From Simmondsia chinensis (lineage: Eukaryota > Streptophyta > Magnoliopsida > Caryophyllales > Simmondsiaceae), in NCBI GenBank assembly GCA_018398585.1, contig JAGTTD010000010.1, forward strand, positions 3,117,501 through 3,181,500: 64,000 nt of DNA, in the 5' to 3' direction. This document shows positions 22,330 through 35,288 of the stretch, one piece after another (within the stretch, counting starts at the first letter, position 1; every line of letters starts with the position of its first letter). The notes under the pieces are model-generated. The model saw only the letters and a program-made list of their open reading frames with translations, searched no databases and was not told the DNA's origin. Position numbers and translations under genes: made by a program.

Positions 22330-23667
22330 TTTAATTTAACCCTATGTTGTCTCTTGATGAAATTAATCTGGGTTAAGGGCGTGGAAAGCAGCCTCATCTA
22401 CGTGTTTCCGCTTCCTTCAAGTTCTTTCATTCAGATTTTTTTTAAGGGTTTTGCTTTTCTGGTAAAGTACGGCAAGTATATTTATTGTTTCTTCTTCTTC
22501 TTCTTCATTAAATCTCTCATCTTTTTCTGTTTCTTTCAGCTTCTGCAGCAATTTTTGAAGGTTTTTGATCTTGTTTTTGTTCTGGGGTTTGATGTTTCGT
22601 TGTATCTTGTGCTTGATTGTTCAATTTTGTGTTGGATTTAGGGTTTCGTTTGATGAGACAGTGTTGGTATGTGGGTAATTGAACGATTTAAGTGTTGGGT
22701 TTTGTTGTTTGTGTGTTTATCTGATCTGGGTTTATGGTTAGTTTTTCCGGGTATGTGAGATTTAGTCAATTATACTATGCTTTGGTTCTGCTTCTAGGGT
22801 TTTGATTGTTTGACTAGTGTTACAGTATGAAAACTTCTTTGAGTCCTCGCCCGTCTGGTTAAGCCTTTGGTGCAGTTAGTTTCTTGACATGGTATCAGGG
22901 TCTCGTTGACCGAGAGGTCGCGAGTTCGGAGCCCAACAGTGTTGACTTCTAATATTAATAGAATTCCAACATAAGGTATGAGGTGAGCTTGTGCGCTATC
23001 TACACTTCAAGCCCATGGTATTCATGTGAGGAGGCATGTTAAAATATACAACTATTCTTGGGCTTTACCCGTCAGCTTAAACTTTAGGGATATTTTAGTT
23101 CCTTGATATAGTGTTACAACTTCGTCAATCAAGAGGTCATAGGTTTGAATCCAAATAGCCCGATTTTCAATATTAATATAATTTTAGCATAAGTTAGGGG
23201 TGGACCTGTGCATGTTAGAGTATAAAACTATTATTGATCCTTTATCTATTAGCTTAAACTTTTAGGATAGTTGCTTCCTTGACAATTGGAAATGCTTATA
23301 CGAAGGCTTAGGGTTTGATGTGTGGACTTTATTTGGTTTCTGATTTGATGAATTTAATGATTGTCTATTGTAGTTCCTTAAAGATTCTTGATTTGCCTTA
23401 ACATTATGTTTTCCTATAAAGCAAGCATAGAACATTTGAACTTAAAGAACAAGTTGGTGATTCTTTTCCCCAGGTTTGCAAAGATTTTAACCCCGGCAAC
23501 GTTGCTGTATAAGTAACCGAGTTTCAAGGAAGTTTGCTGTTTTTGGGCTGCTTCAAGGGATCATTTGTTGTACTTTTTCTCTATAATTGAGGTTGCCTGA
23601 GTCCATTGTTGTTACTAGATAAAGAAAGCTTCTATTTAGGGAATGGTTTCAAGCTTTGTACAAGAGC
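22330..23667 (+). promoter_or_regulatory. 5'-UTR exons and UTR intron of the PP2C gene
   Basis: A leader of about 130 bases ends at TTTTCTG|GTAAAGTACGG near 22460. The second UTR exon starts after TTCTTTTCCCCAG (AG at about 23474) and runs to the ATG at 23668. The intron carries an array of 72-bp LTR-like repeats at 22818-23284. The cap site is not known. Confidence 0.5.
22818..23284 (+). mobile_element. Miniature LTR element array, three 72-bp repeats
   Basis: Three repeats of exactly 72 bp (22818-22889, 23037-23108, 23213-23284) start TGTTA and end TTGACA or TTGATA. The first is followed directly by TGGTATCAGGGTC, close to the initiator tRNA-Met primer-binding site TGGTATCAGAGC. Each of the two spacers contains a box-B-like GAGTTCGGAGCCC or TTTGAATCC. 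This looks like a TRIM/SMART-type element expanded to LTR-body-LTR-body-LTR by unequal recombination. Related copies: about 24835-25138 and 39742-40023. No target duplication seen. Confidence 0.6.
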
Positions 23668-26600
23668 ATGGCTGCAGAGATGGATTATTCGACGCCATTT
23701 GGCATGACGAAAAGCGGCTATGTCAAAAGAAATATTACTGCTATCGAGGATGAGACTGTCGATGCATCGGCGAGCTTGACCCAAAGAAGATTTGGGAGAC
23801 CCCCATGGCATTTATCTGCGCTAGATCATGCTGTTAGTGACACTCAAATTATTGCTGAATCTCAGTTGGTGAGAATGAAAGCTGGAAATAAGAGTGTTGA
23901 TGAGTCGAGCTAGCTCGTGGGGGCTCGTTATAAAACTCGAAAAGCTTGGATAGTTTCGAACTTGATTTGAGCTGAGATGGATCATGTGGCTTGCTAAGCC
24001 GGGCTTGAGCCTAGTGAAACTCGAGCTAGAAGGATTGCGAGCCTAAACGACCCTAAATGAGTATCTTAAAGCAATTTATTAGCTTTAAATGAACCGAGCT
24101 CGAGCTTAAATGAGCCCAATTGAGACTAGATCGAGCTTAGATGAACCTAAATAAGGCAAGCTTAGTTCGAAGCTCGTGAAACTGGGTTCGAGCTTAACAA
24201 AGCTGAGCTAAATGCACACAAGCCAAGCCTCAATTCTAACGAGCTTAGGCTCGGCTTTACTCATAAACACCCCCGCTGGAAATTTTAGATATATTGGTAG
24301 CTTTTATATTTCGTGTTTCTTTTGATAGTTGCTGACTCATTATATATTGTGTCGTCTTTTTATGTAGGAATTGGATATTGGTGTAGTCAGTATCAAGTCG
24401 CCTTCAGATGGAAATTCTGATTTTTGTCCTAGTTTCCGCTCTGGAAGCTGTTCCGAGATTGGACCAAAGTCATATATGGAAGATGAATTTGTTTGCATAG
24501 ATGATCTGGTTGAGCATATGGGTGCAGCTATGGACTTACCTTCTCCAGGAGCTTTCTATGGGGTAGGCATCATGACAACTCGTACTTGAGAACCGACTCA
24601 GGAGAATCTAAATTCTGTTACGAACCAAAATATTTGATAGAGAAATTGTAGAAATGGAGGGGGGTGGGGATAGAAAGTAAGAAGAGAGGAGAGAGCAGGA
24701 ACTAAGGATAGAGGGGGAAGAGAAACATACAGGCGGAGAGATTTTCACTTCATTCAACACGCTAACATGATGACTGAGTTCTCTATTATAAATATAGGAT
24801 AATAACCAAGTACAAAAATGTAAAATATACTAGCTAAATCTAAAATAAAACCATTGTCGGACCTTCACCTATCAGTTTAAGCTTTGGGATGATAATGGTA
24901 TCAAAGCCTTATTGGTTCATTGACATGGCATCAGAGCTTTGTTGACCAAGAAATCACGAATTCGAATCCCAGTAGGCCTCCACTTTCAATATATTTCAAC
25001 ACAAGATGTGAAGTGACTTTATGCACTATCCACGCTTCACACCCAATGGGCATTTGCATGGGGGCACATTGGAGTATATGACCATTTTTGGGCCTTTACC
25101 CATTAGCTACCACTTTTGTGATAGTTCCCTCAGTGTCCCTTTTCTCCCAAATTTGGCACATATTGATTTCACGATATTTCTTCACTAGTTTTTTTTTTAA
25201 CGGTTTATCTTCTTCCCTAGTTATACCAATTAAAATCTTTGTGTCTTTGTCTTATCATCATGTCAAATATCAGGTGTTTGATGGCCATGGAGGAACAGAC
25301 GCTGCTTTTTTTGTTAGAGAAAACATTCTCAGGTTTATAGTTGAAGATTACCACTTCCCCGTCTGCATAAAGACGGCAATGAAAAGTGCATTTCTGAAAG
25401 CGGATGATGTATTTGCTAGTATTGATTCTCTGGATAGTTCCTCTGGCACTACAGCATTGACTGCCCTTATGTTCGGGAGGTTAGTTCGAGTCCTATCTTT
25501 ATATTAAAGCGAGTTATGCTGACTCTCAGTGAGCATTTTGTGATTTTCAGTTTGATGGATGATGAAAAGTGCATTTAGAGCTGCTTTTTGGATTTAGGGT
25601 CCAATGCAAGTTTGATTAGTGGGTCTTTTTCAAAGTGAATGAGGTGTATAGTCTAGCTTAAGCACATCACAAATAATCCACTTTATATCATAATATCCGC
25701 TAGTGTGTGTACGTTTGTGTGTGTATTACAAAGTTTGTTGTTTCTTCAGTTATAAATGGTGAGATGCAGTAAAAACAAATTGGGGGTCCCAAACAACTAC
25801 TTGGATTGTTGGGGTCTTTAACCACTGTCCTGGTGCGTTTCCACTTGTACGACATCAGTATTGCTTGCTCAATTGAATGTTGTAGGCTGCCATAAATGAA
25901 GTTGGAAATAGGGGGTTTGAAACGTGAATGGTGCACACCTTCATTACCTCGGACTATATTATCTTGTTTCAGTTTCACAAGTTATTTTCTTGGAGACCTA
26001 TAAATATGATCCGGGCTATCCAGTAAAGCATAGGGCCTTTTTTGTCAATGCTTTGAAAGTAATTGTTTCTTATAGAATCACTTTTCTCAAATTCACTTTT
26101 TTCAACTTATGAGTGAGGGTATCTTTGTCTTATAAATTTTGAGTTTTGCATTTGCTTCCGCTTTAAAAGAGAAGCTTTATTTTTCTACTTTAAAAGCAGA
26201 AAAATCTAAAAATGCTTTTATATTTCAGCCTATTGAAGAAAGTGTTTTTCTTCAATGGAAAAAAAAAAAAAAAAAATCTGTTTACTGAAAAAAAGGCTGG
26301 TCAAACAGGCAATTAATATTATTCTTTGTATAAGGACTTCTAGTTCTTTAGTGATAACTTGAACTCTCCAATGGTTCTTTCAAAACGTGTCGACATTAAT
26401 GCTGCAGCCCAACAAATCTGTAAAGAACTTTTGCCTCTATATTTCTTTTCATTGCTTTTTGGATAACCTGCCCTTGTTTTTCCATGTATGTGCTTGTGAT
26501 GGATAATATTAATTAGGTTGTTGCGGAAATTGTTGCCACCTAGTCTTGGATGTCTCTTGGAGTCCATTTTTTTAATTTTCTTCCCCTTGTGGTGGTGATT

Positions 26601-27793
26601 GGTATAGTTACGAAAGACTACAGCGGCGTATTCTAATCCATATGGCCGAACCAATCTGGTGGGAAAAGGCTTAAATCATTTTTATTGACAGGATTTCTTC
26701 TGAATGTTTCTGGGGTTCTAATCTCTTAGGCCTGTCATATATGTCTCAAATTTACTGTCTTTATTCAAAATTGAAAGTTTGTGGAGGTATGGACCTGTTA
26801 TTTTCTAGCCTTGACCTAACATGCCCGTTAGGAGATTAGGGTTTCCAGATCTTTATATAGCCATTGAGCATCTCCCGGATCCTGTGGTTTTTCCTTCAAT
26901 TCGAGTGTTTTCCGTGTAACTTTGTGTGTTATTATTTCCTCTCTCTCTTATGTTCTTAATTTCTTTCAAATTTGTGTGTTTACATCTAAATAGAACCCTA
27001 TTCTTGGGAATATTTGCCTAACAATTTCTCTCACTATATGTGGTGATGATGGACACGGAATCAAATCCTAGTTCATGACCTCATTATAATATATGTTATA
27101 CAACACATTGCAACAATCACCTAACATAATATGCAGCTAAAATTTCCATCATTTAACCACCATTGCATTACATGATTATGTTACGTAACAACATTTATTT
27201 GATTCAATGGTGATTTGTCTCCTTCTGAACTTAGGACTATCCTCGTGGCAAACGCTGGGGACTGCCGAGCCGTCCTAGGCAAGCGAGGTCGAGCCATCGA
27301 GTTATCCAAAGACCACAAACCCAACAGCACCTCAGAGAAACTCCGAATCGAAAAACTAGGCGGCATTGTCTACGACGGCTACCTAAACGGCCAGCTCTCC
27401 GTTTCCCGTGCCCTTGGAGACTGGCACATGAAGGGACCAAAGGGCAGCATATGTCCCTTAACCTCCGAGCCCGAACTTCTAGAAACTTCTCTCACTGAAG
27501 ACGACGAGTTTCTGATTCTGGGTTGCGATGGGTTGTGGGATGTGATGAGTAGTCAACGAGCAGTGACAATAACAAGAAAAGAACTGATGCTTCATAATGA
27601 CCCAGAACGATGCTCAAGAGAGCTTGTCAGAGAGGCACTTAAGATGAATGCTTGTGATAATTTGACTGTCATAGTTGTGTGCTTTTCGCCAGATCCGCCC
27701 CCGAGAATTGAGATCTGTAAGTCTAAGTTTAGAAAGAGTATATCTGCAGAAGGGTTGAATCTTTTGCAGGGAGTGTTGGAAAGTAATGTTTGA
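23668..27793 (+). CDS. Protein phosphatase 2C (PP2C27/PP2CG1-like)
   Basis: Four coding exons: 23668-23868, 24368-24562, 25274-25479 and 27235-27793. They join in frame to a 386-residue serine/threonine phosphatase that needs Mg or Mn. Motifs in order: MEDEF with the first metal acids, VFDGHGG (133-139), [20 protein letters not shown] (206-215), DHKP (227-230), [11 protein letters not shown] (253-263), GCDGLWDVM (297-305) and DNLTVIVV (342-349). All metal-binding aspartates are present. Length and the ending [11 protein letters not shown] fit Arabidopsis PP2C27 (PP2CG1) and its relatives, implicated in salt and ABA responses. All junctions are GT-AG; phases are 0, 0 and 2. The start has [11 protein letters not shown] in family style. 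Introns 1 and 2 hold a MITE and a miniature LTR element. No defect seen. Confidence 0.92.
23890..24274. mobile_element. GAGCTCGAGC-type MITE in PP2C intron 1
   Basis: 385 bp with inverted ends (AGTGTTGATGAGTCGAGC left; GGTGTTTATGAGTAAAGCCG inward from right) and many GAGCTCGAGC-like words. Flanked by GCTGGAAAT at 23881-23889 and 24275-24283, a 9-bp duplication. It starts 21 bases after the exon-1 boundary. A relative lies at 33131-33571. Confidence 0.75.
24835..25138 (+). mobile_element. Miniature LTR element in PP2C intron 2
   Basis: LTR-like ends (about 24835-24925 and 25068-25138, with ACCATTGTCGGACCTTCACC and ACCATTTTTGGGCCTTTACC) surround a body that starts TGGCATCAGAGC, the tRNA-Met-type primer site, and contains GAATTCGAATCCC. 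Same family as 22818-23284; more diverged. Confidence 0.5.
25480..27234 (+). other. Large intron 3 of the PP2C gene
   Basis: 1755 bases between coding exons 3 and 4. Contains an A run at about 26260-26277 and a segment at about 26150-26310 of MITE appearance (AAAAGCAGAAAAAT and a GGTCAAACAGGC end). No further coding exon seen; the protein is continuous across it. Confidence 0.5.
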
Positions 27794-29472
27794 GGTAGAT
27801 TTGAGGATTGTTTTGTTGATGTTTATTGTAAAATTTTTGGGTTTTTTAAGTTATTTTTCCAGGTGAGGTGGATCTGTGGTGGTGAAAAATACTGGTGGAT
27901 TGGTTCTGATTCTGGGTGATTTATGTATATATGTGTTGTAGTGCTTAACTTTGTTGCCCTCATATCTTGCTACCATTTGGCTTTGTTCGATTGATCTCGA
28001 TACTGAGCGAGATTGGTTTATGTGGCAGTTCGTGGTTCTGATTTGGGAATTGTAATTGTGGTTGATTGTTGCCCGAATTCAACTTTTAGAAACCAATTAG
28101 GAGTATAGTTCCAGTTATTTTCCTAATAGGATTCTATCTGTAATTAGAATTCAAGCATGAGGTCTTGAATTCAGGCTCACTTTTTCCTGTCCCGATATGT
28201 CAGTGCCTCCTTATTTAGGGTGAATGTTGTACTCTTTTATCGTTGTAGAAGAAATGATCTTGGTGCTAATAAATATTACCGGGTCCAGTTGATGATTTTG
28301 AGTTGCAAACTTGGTAACAGTCTTGTTATATTATTATATGGTGTTAATTTGATTGTGTTTAAGTGTATTTGTCTCAATACATGATAGTTTAATCTGCCGA
28401 AATATACATGTACCATAAAGTTTTAACTTCATGTTAATTTGTCACTTTCTGGCGTTTGAGGCTTCTTGGTAATTTCAGTGTTATATTTAATTCTAGTGAG
28501 TATAATTAACGTTGTAACAAATCGAGTAGCTCTAAAAGCACGTGTACCTGGAGTCCCGAACTAGTAAATTTGAATTGCAAATGTCTCATTCATGATACCG
28601 GTAAATTTCAATAGAAATAAATTCCAATTTATGGGATTAATTGTCTTATTCGTCTTGTTCTATCCTGGTAGACATGGCTACTAGACATTCATAGAACATT
28701 TCTCGCATATCCAAATCATCTCAAACACGTATATTATGGGAAAGGAGCCACCTCAACTTCTCTTTAATATTTTCACAAACATACATTGAAACATGTTCAT
28801 CTTAATCATAGTCATCTTTTGAACATATTGGCTACCAAACATATGGGATAATGTTTGAGAAGAGCCAGAAGGACATTATATTTACTGTACAAACAAAAAG
28901 AGCAACATTTCTTAAAAAAGATTGTTTTCAAAGAAGATAGAGAAGGGCAACAGCTACATCTACGTGACCAGAATAATGATCTTAAAACCAAAAAGATGAC
29001 GTGGCAATGAAAAAAATGCAGCTTACGTGCCAACTATTGATGAATACAATGCCCGTCCTAGCCCTCCCGATAACATGTTGCCTCTTTAATCCTTTTCCAA
29101 AATATGATGCCTTCATATCTGTATGATAAACATTATATCCTTTCCCCATACCTGTTCCCAGTATTATATCCATTTAAGTATTTTTTTCCATTTCCGATTG
29201 AATTTAAACAAGAATTGTGAGGAAGTACTGCAACAATGCTTAAAGCATGTGTACTCTTTTTGACAAATTTTCCCATTCTCAATGCCACATAAAAATATGC
29301 AATTTCCTTCAATATCGCAGCCATTTTCAAAACCCACCCATTACAAGCTTGATCACAGAAATATTGGCGACTTAAATAACATAAAAAATAAATAATAAAA
29401 TACCCAAAATTTGATCAAGAAATTATATGATCACTCTGTAAGAACCCAACAAAAAGGAGAAAGATAAAAGTT
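27794..29472. other. Convergent 3' ends of PP2C and NOC4
   Basis: Holds the PP2C 3' UTR (plus strand; AATAAATATT near 28268 is one possible polyadenylation signal) and the NOC4 3' UTR (minus). No other gene or repeat family recognised. Confidence 0.5.
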
Positions 29473-31180
29473 CTACTGATGTCCTTCAGATGCATGTCCG
29501 TTCGCAACACTGCTCGGATTGTACTTGAAACTCCAACCGGGGAAATCAGACTCGCCAAACAACGAGGTGGGTGTCGTTTTGTAGAATGCAAGAGGAACTT
29601 GCTTCACTCTCCGCCTCATCTGCAATTTCGAATGAAACCAACTTAAGACAATGCCAACAACGAATTACAGATACGAATCTCGACTTGAGTACGGAATTAG
29701 ATTGTTCAAAAGGGGCAGTGCAATGCATTCCCACCAAAAGTGGTGTTTGTGTGAGCTACTCTCGGCCTATTGTAAGATTTGAATATATGACCTTTGTCGC
29801 ATAATGGAACTTAAACAATGAACGAGACTTAAAAGGAATAAGAAAAACAAGAGGAAATTTATTTTACTTTTCTAACGAAGAAAGATACCTTTCCTGGCCT
29901 TTTGGCAAATAAGATTAATTGTAGTATCTGTTCTCATCAGTTTTAATTCTAATGAAGAAAGAAGGGAAAATGACAAGGACAGAGACAAAATTTTTATCCA
30001 GTCCAACGGGTTGACCCAAACCAAATCCAAGAAACTATGGTTAGGATTCAAGATTTGGCAATACAAATACAATAAGACTAGAACCTAATATGACTCAAAC
30101 GTGGAGCGGGCCAAACCAAAGATTATATTTATAAACTGCTTTAGACACTTTTCTGTAATGGTTCTAATTTCACGTTCATAATGTGTTAGTTGTGCAGCCT
30201 GTGATAAAAACCTAAATCCAGACTAGTGACTAGAAAATTAGTTCTATCTGTTGGTGAGTTGACAATATATTAGATTTGTTATTTCAATTTTTTTTTTATG
30301 AAGATTTAGTTGTTTATTGTCACTTACTAAATATTATATATAACGCTGTTGAATCTCAAAGCAAGAAAAGTTAGAAATTGTACCATCGCTTACGAACGGA
30401 AAAAAGTTGACCCGAAACTTAAAAGGTAGAGTCAAGGTCAGGCAACTCATGACCCGAACCAAAATAACCAAGCCCAAAATGAACAGAACACAAAGTGACC
30501 TGATTCTACCATCCCACTAGCTAAGTCTACCAGCTACTGAGATCATAATACTGAAAGCTTCTCATTAAGTCGAAATGCTGACCTCATCGCCAAAAATTGT
30601 TGAATATGAAGCAGAACTGAAGTCCTTGATCTGCAATTCTGTAGTCTTCGCTCTGACGGTCAAGTCATTCTTTAGCGACAACACGAATCTACATCGACAG
30701 AGAAATGAGCAAAATCAAGATATTGGATAACATAAATAGAAGAGAAAAGATGACAGGACCAAGCAAATGGTGGAAGTTCGAGAACGGCATGTACATACCT
30801 AGAAACAGGTGGACAATAGTGGTGTTCAAGTGCTTCTATTTCCCAAAGAGAACTCCCTGTTCCAAGGAAGAACAATTACTGGGTTTACTCGGGGAAGAGA
30901 TCTGTTTATCAAATATGTATCAAACGCAGGGAGCTACACTATTTACAGGTAAAGCACGCTATTCACTTAAAGCTTGTTTGGTATCGTTTTTGTTTGTAGT
31001 TTTTGGTTTTTCTTAGAAACTAAAACCTGTGTTTTGAAAATGATTTTGTTCGGTTTTGGTTTCTTACTTTCAGTTTTTTTCCCTAGTTTAAGTGAAAATT
31101 GAAAAACGAAAACCAAAAGTTAGAAATAACTATTTCCAAAACTTTTTTTTGTTTTTTTTGTTTTCCAAAGGCCAAAAAAT

Positions 31181-31212
<32 letters not shown>

Positions 31213-34200
31213 GGGCGCGCGACCAACATCAAACAAGCCCTTAATTTTTAGTTTCTAATAACTAAAAAACAGCAAATAGAAACCAATACCTGACAAGCAT
31301 GATAAAAAAACATCACTTAGTTCTATTATGATTTTATGTAACGCTCTTTTGGATGGGCTTATGACGACATCAAACAAGCCCTTAGTTTTTAGTTTCTGAT
31401 AACTAAAAAACTGCAAATAGAAACCAATACCAAACAAGCATGATAAAAAAACATTACTTAGTTCTATTATGATTTTGTGTAACGCTCTTTTGGATTGGCT
31501 TATGACGTATTGGAATAAAAATACACATACACTAAACAAGGTTCACAAGTATCAGAAGTTGATAGACGAAATAAAAGACGCTTACCCAACGCATTTGACT
31601 TCTGAAGATCAGTTTCTTCATCTTTAAATCGATCAATGCCTTGTTTCTCTTTGGAGACACCAGCAGCCGCATTGGATGAGTCATCAATAACTCCATCCTC
31701 TTGTTTAACTTTTCCATCCGTGGTATTTTTATTAAAATTTTCCTGCGTGAAAAACAATATTTCAGAATTCATGTGAACATAAAAATATAGGAATTATCAT
31801 TTATATATCCTAATGATCATTTATTACCTAAATACCCTAACAATCCAATATATGTGATGAGGTATCCTAAGGTTTAAGAAATTTATTACTTAAGTACACT
31901 CTATTGGAAGCCGGTGAATTTTCATTTAAAAGCAGTAACTTGGAACATGATCCAAACAAGTTTAGGTGCCCCGCAGGAATATGGTGAATTTTTGCTAGAA
32001 AATGCCAATGTGACACATGATGTAATAATATATAAGTACCTTTCGTTAAAATTTAGTGAATTTGTGTTGTAATCTATGATGTTCTGTACGAAATGCTGAT
32101 GTGTAATATTTTGTCGGAATCAGATACCACAATCAACATTTATGGTGAAAATTCGCCAAATTCCAAAAAGATTCACTGAATAACAGCAAATGGTACCAAG
32201 TGAAAAAAATTCTCAAACCTTCAAATATATATATATACGCCAACATATGCCAGAAAATTAGCTTAAGCAAAGTACTACAGCAGCTCTGTTAAAAAAAAAA
32301 AAGTACTACAGCAGCCTCTGGAAAAACGATCTGAGGATCAGTGTTCAATTATGGTGAAATAGCAGCCAAACTGTGATCCTTTACATATAAACAATAGGAA
32401 ATTTTCAGCTGGAGCAACAAAACAGCTGCCAAGCAAATATGCACCATAGAGTCTACGGATATATATTTGACAGCAGGGTATGCGTATTATATGAGAGTTC
32501 AGCATCACATAATACCAGACTCAAGAAGCGCAATAAGAGTAGTACAAACGTAAAACCCATAATAATGTTATTTCAATGCATCCATATATGCAAATAATTA
32601 GTTTGCACTTGGAGGTGTTAGCTAACTCAATTGGTTTGTTTCCTGAAGGTTGAGCCCAAGACTTGGGATTGAATCCCACCTTCATCATGAAGAGCAGCTC
32701 ATGTGGTTTCCTTACTGTATGTTTAAGAAAAAGGTCGCACCCATAAAAATGAAAGGGAAAAAGAAATATAGCACGATGACCGTACCTGATTGACCAAAAA
32801 GTTAAGTGAAGGATGCCTTCGCAGAAGGTTGTGAACCAGAGCTATTATAACCAACGCCCCTGAAGGAGGGACGACAAGCGCCAGTCTGCTCAACTTCTTT
32901 GCAAAAGCAGCAACCAAATATGCTGGAAGATGTGTAGATTTCAGACAAGAATCTAGAAGCTGCACAAGAATAGATTAGGCAAAATTAGGAAGGTCAACAG
33001 CCCAACAAGGACCCGAAAAGAAACTTATAAGTTCGATCTTGAAATGAACTAAAACATCTCCCCCTCCTAGCTTCTTCTGAATGTTCTTATTTTGCTTTAC
33101 CAAACCGTAACATTGAACATGCAGCATACCTAGGGGAGTAAATGAGGGCCTGCAAGCCAGCTTGTCAAAAAACTGGAAACTTTCATCTCAGTTCGAGCTC
33201 AAGCCGAGCCAAGTCCGAGCCTACTGAAGCTCAATGTTATAAGCTCGTAAGCTTAAACAAGCCTAATTGCGTCTATCTTAATACAATTTAGTAGGTTAAA
33301 TATGTCTAATCAAGCCAAATTTTGAGCCTAAATAAACCAAGCTCGAGCTAAGACGAGCCAAGATTGAGCTCAAGCGCGCGTAAATAAGATGAACTTAGCT
33401 CATAGCTCCCCAAGTTAGGCTCAAGCTCAACCAAGTCAAGCTGAGCCGAACCTAAGCAAATAACAAACTAACCTCGAACTTGAAGTTTCCAAGCTCGCCG
33501 ATCTAATTGTTAACTGGCCGAGCCTCAAAGCCTGATAAGTTTGGGCTCAGCTCAATTCAGATACACCCCTAAGCATACAAAGCAGACAGAAGTAACATTC
33601 ATTGCAGCATTACATTTATGGAACCTTCATTATTGTGCCATCAATACAAAGACTAGTATTCATATTCATGATTAATGTCAAAGAAGTTTTTCGACATAAG
33701 AAGACCCAGTTGTTGATCTATCCAAAAAATTTACATGCGTGGCATACCAATCTGCTCAGTCTAGTTAAGAAAAGGATCGGCAGATATTCCCCCCAAATCA
33801 GGCTCTCCAACATGTAGATAGTATTAAATTCTTAGCAAAAATTTACAGTTGATCTTTTCTGATTTTTCATAACAGAAAAAAACTGTAGTGAGGAAAGATT
33901 TACAATATGTTAAGAACAAAATGTCTCCAGAAGGAAAACACACAAAAAAAAAGGGTAGGATAAGATATCATTTAATCTCTCTACAAATTTTCCTTCACAC
34001 AAAAAACTTGATCAGCTCACACAATTGATCTTTTCTTCTCCTCAGGAAGTAAAATTCAATTAAAAATGTAGAATATGTTGAGAATAGAATGCCCTCAAAG
34101 ATGAAAATTTACATGAAAATTTACAGTTGGTCATCAAAATCGACATGCTTGTTCCGACATGCCTAGTTTCTTATTGTGTTTGTTTGTTCAATTAACTATT

Positions 34201-35252
34201 TTCTTGAACAGCTGGTCCTAAAGACTAACTGATCCATCGTACTGCACATGGCAATTCACAAACGTTATATCAGTACCAAGGCACATCACAATTGGTTTCA
34301 GAATGAAAATATTGTGACAGACAATTAACTGTTCAGTCATTCAGAACACTTCTACTACAAAACAGATATTTTGTTCTCTGCTCAAGTTCGACGAACTTTC
34401 AGCATATGCATAATATTAGAATGTCTAACATCTAAAAGCAAACTATGATCTGATCTTAATGGCAGACACAACATTAGAAGAAAATTTTCATTATAAGTTA
34501 GCTGGCAGCCTCACCTCGAAAAATTTTGCACGGTGTTTCACCATAAATATAGAAGGAACCAAAAGGGCATACAGCTTCTCGTAGAAGTTGGGATATTCCA
34601 ACTCATGTTGTGTCATAAGAATGAAGAGGCCGCTCAAAGCCATGACACTGATGACTCCACCGATGTCATATGATCTCGTTAAAAAATCACTGTTAAAAAT
34701 TAAGAATAGGTTTGTAAAAAAAAAAGTAAATTGAAACAATGAGTATAAAGTGAGAAAAGCCAACAATGCACTCACCACAACATCAGAGGATTTGAAAGAT
34801 AAGGAATAACCTTCTGAGGCAGATTAACAAGCACCTGATAAAGAAATAAAAGAAGTCAGGTGACGATGAGCTGCAAGATGTGGTTAGCAAGCACCTAGGG
34901 TCTTGAAGTATATCAAACAGAATTTAAACGTAAATACAAGTAAAGAGAGATGCTGTTATGAAACATGCAACGCGATTCCAGTTCAATTTAAAAGTACAAT
35001 GTCAGCTAGGCATTATGTTTGCTCGAACTAATACAACTAGGATAAGGCCTGGAAGACTAATTATAAAATGACCAGAGAGGGTTACCTCCTTGTACAGATT
35101 AAGAGGAAGTCGCAGCCTTAGGAATGATAGCCATGCTTTTGTAAACTTCAGCCTCATCTTTTTTGAAATCTTGCCAGATGAAAGACCCTGAACAAATGGT
35201 ATTTACTAAGTCATTTTCAAACTATATATGTGCTTAATGCAGCTCCAAGCCC

Positions 35253-35288
<36 letters not shown>

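Noticed and set aside
32608..32735. tRNA gene
   Set aside because: Box-A and box-B-like motifs are present but no cloverleaf acceptor stem pairs, and the sequence continues into a non-tRNA part.
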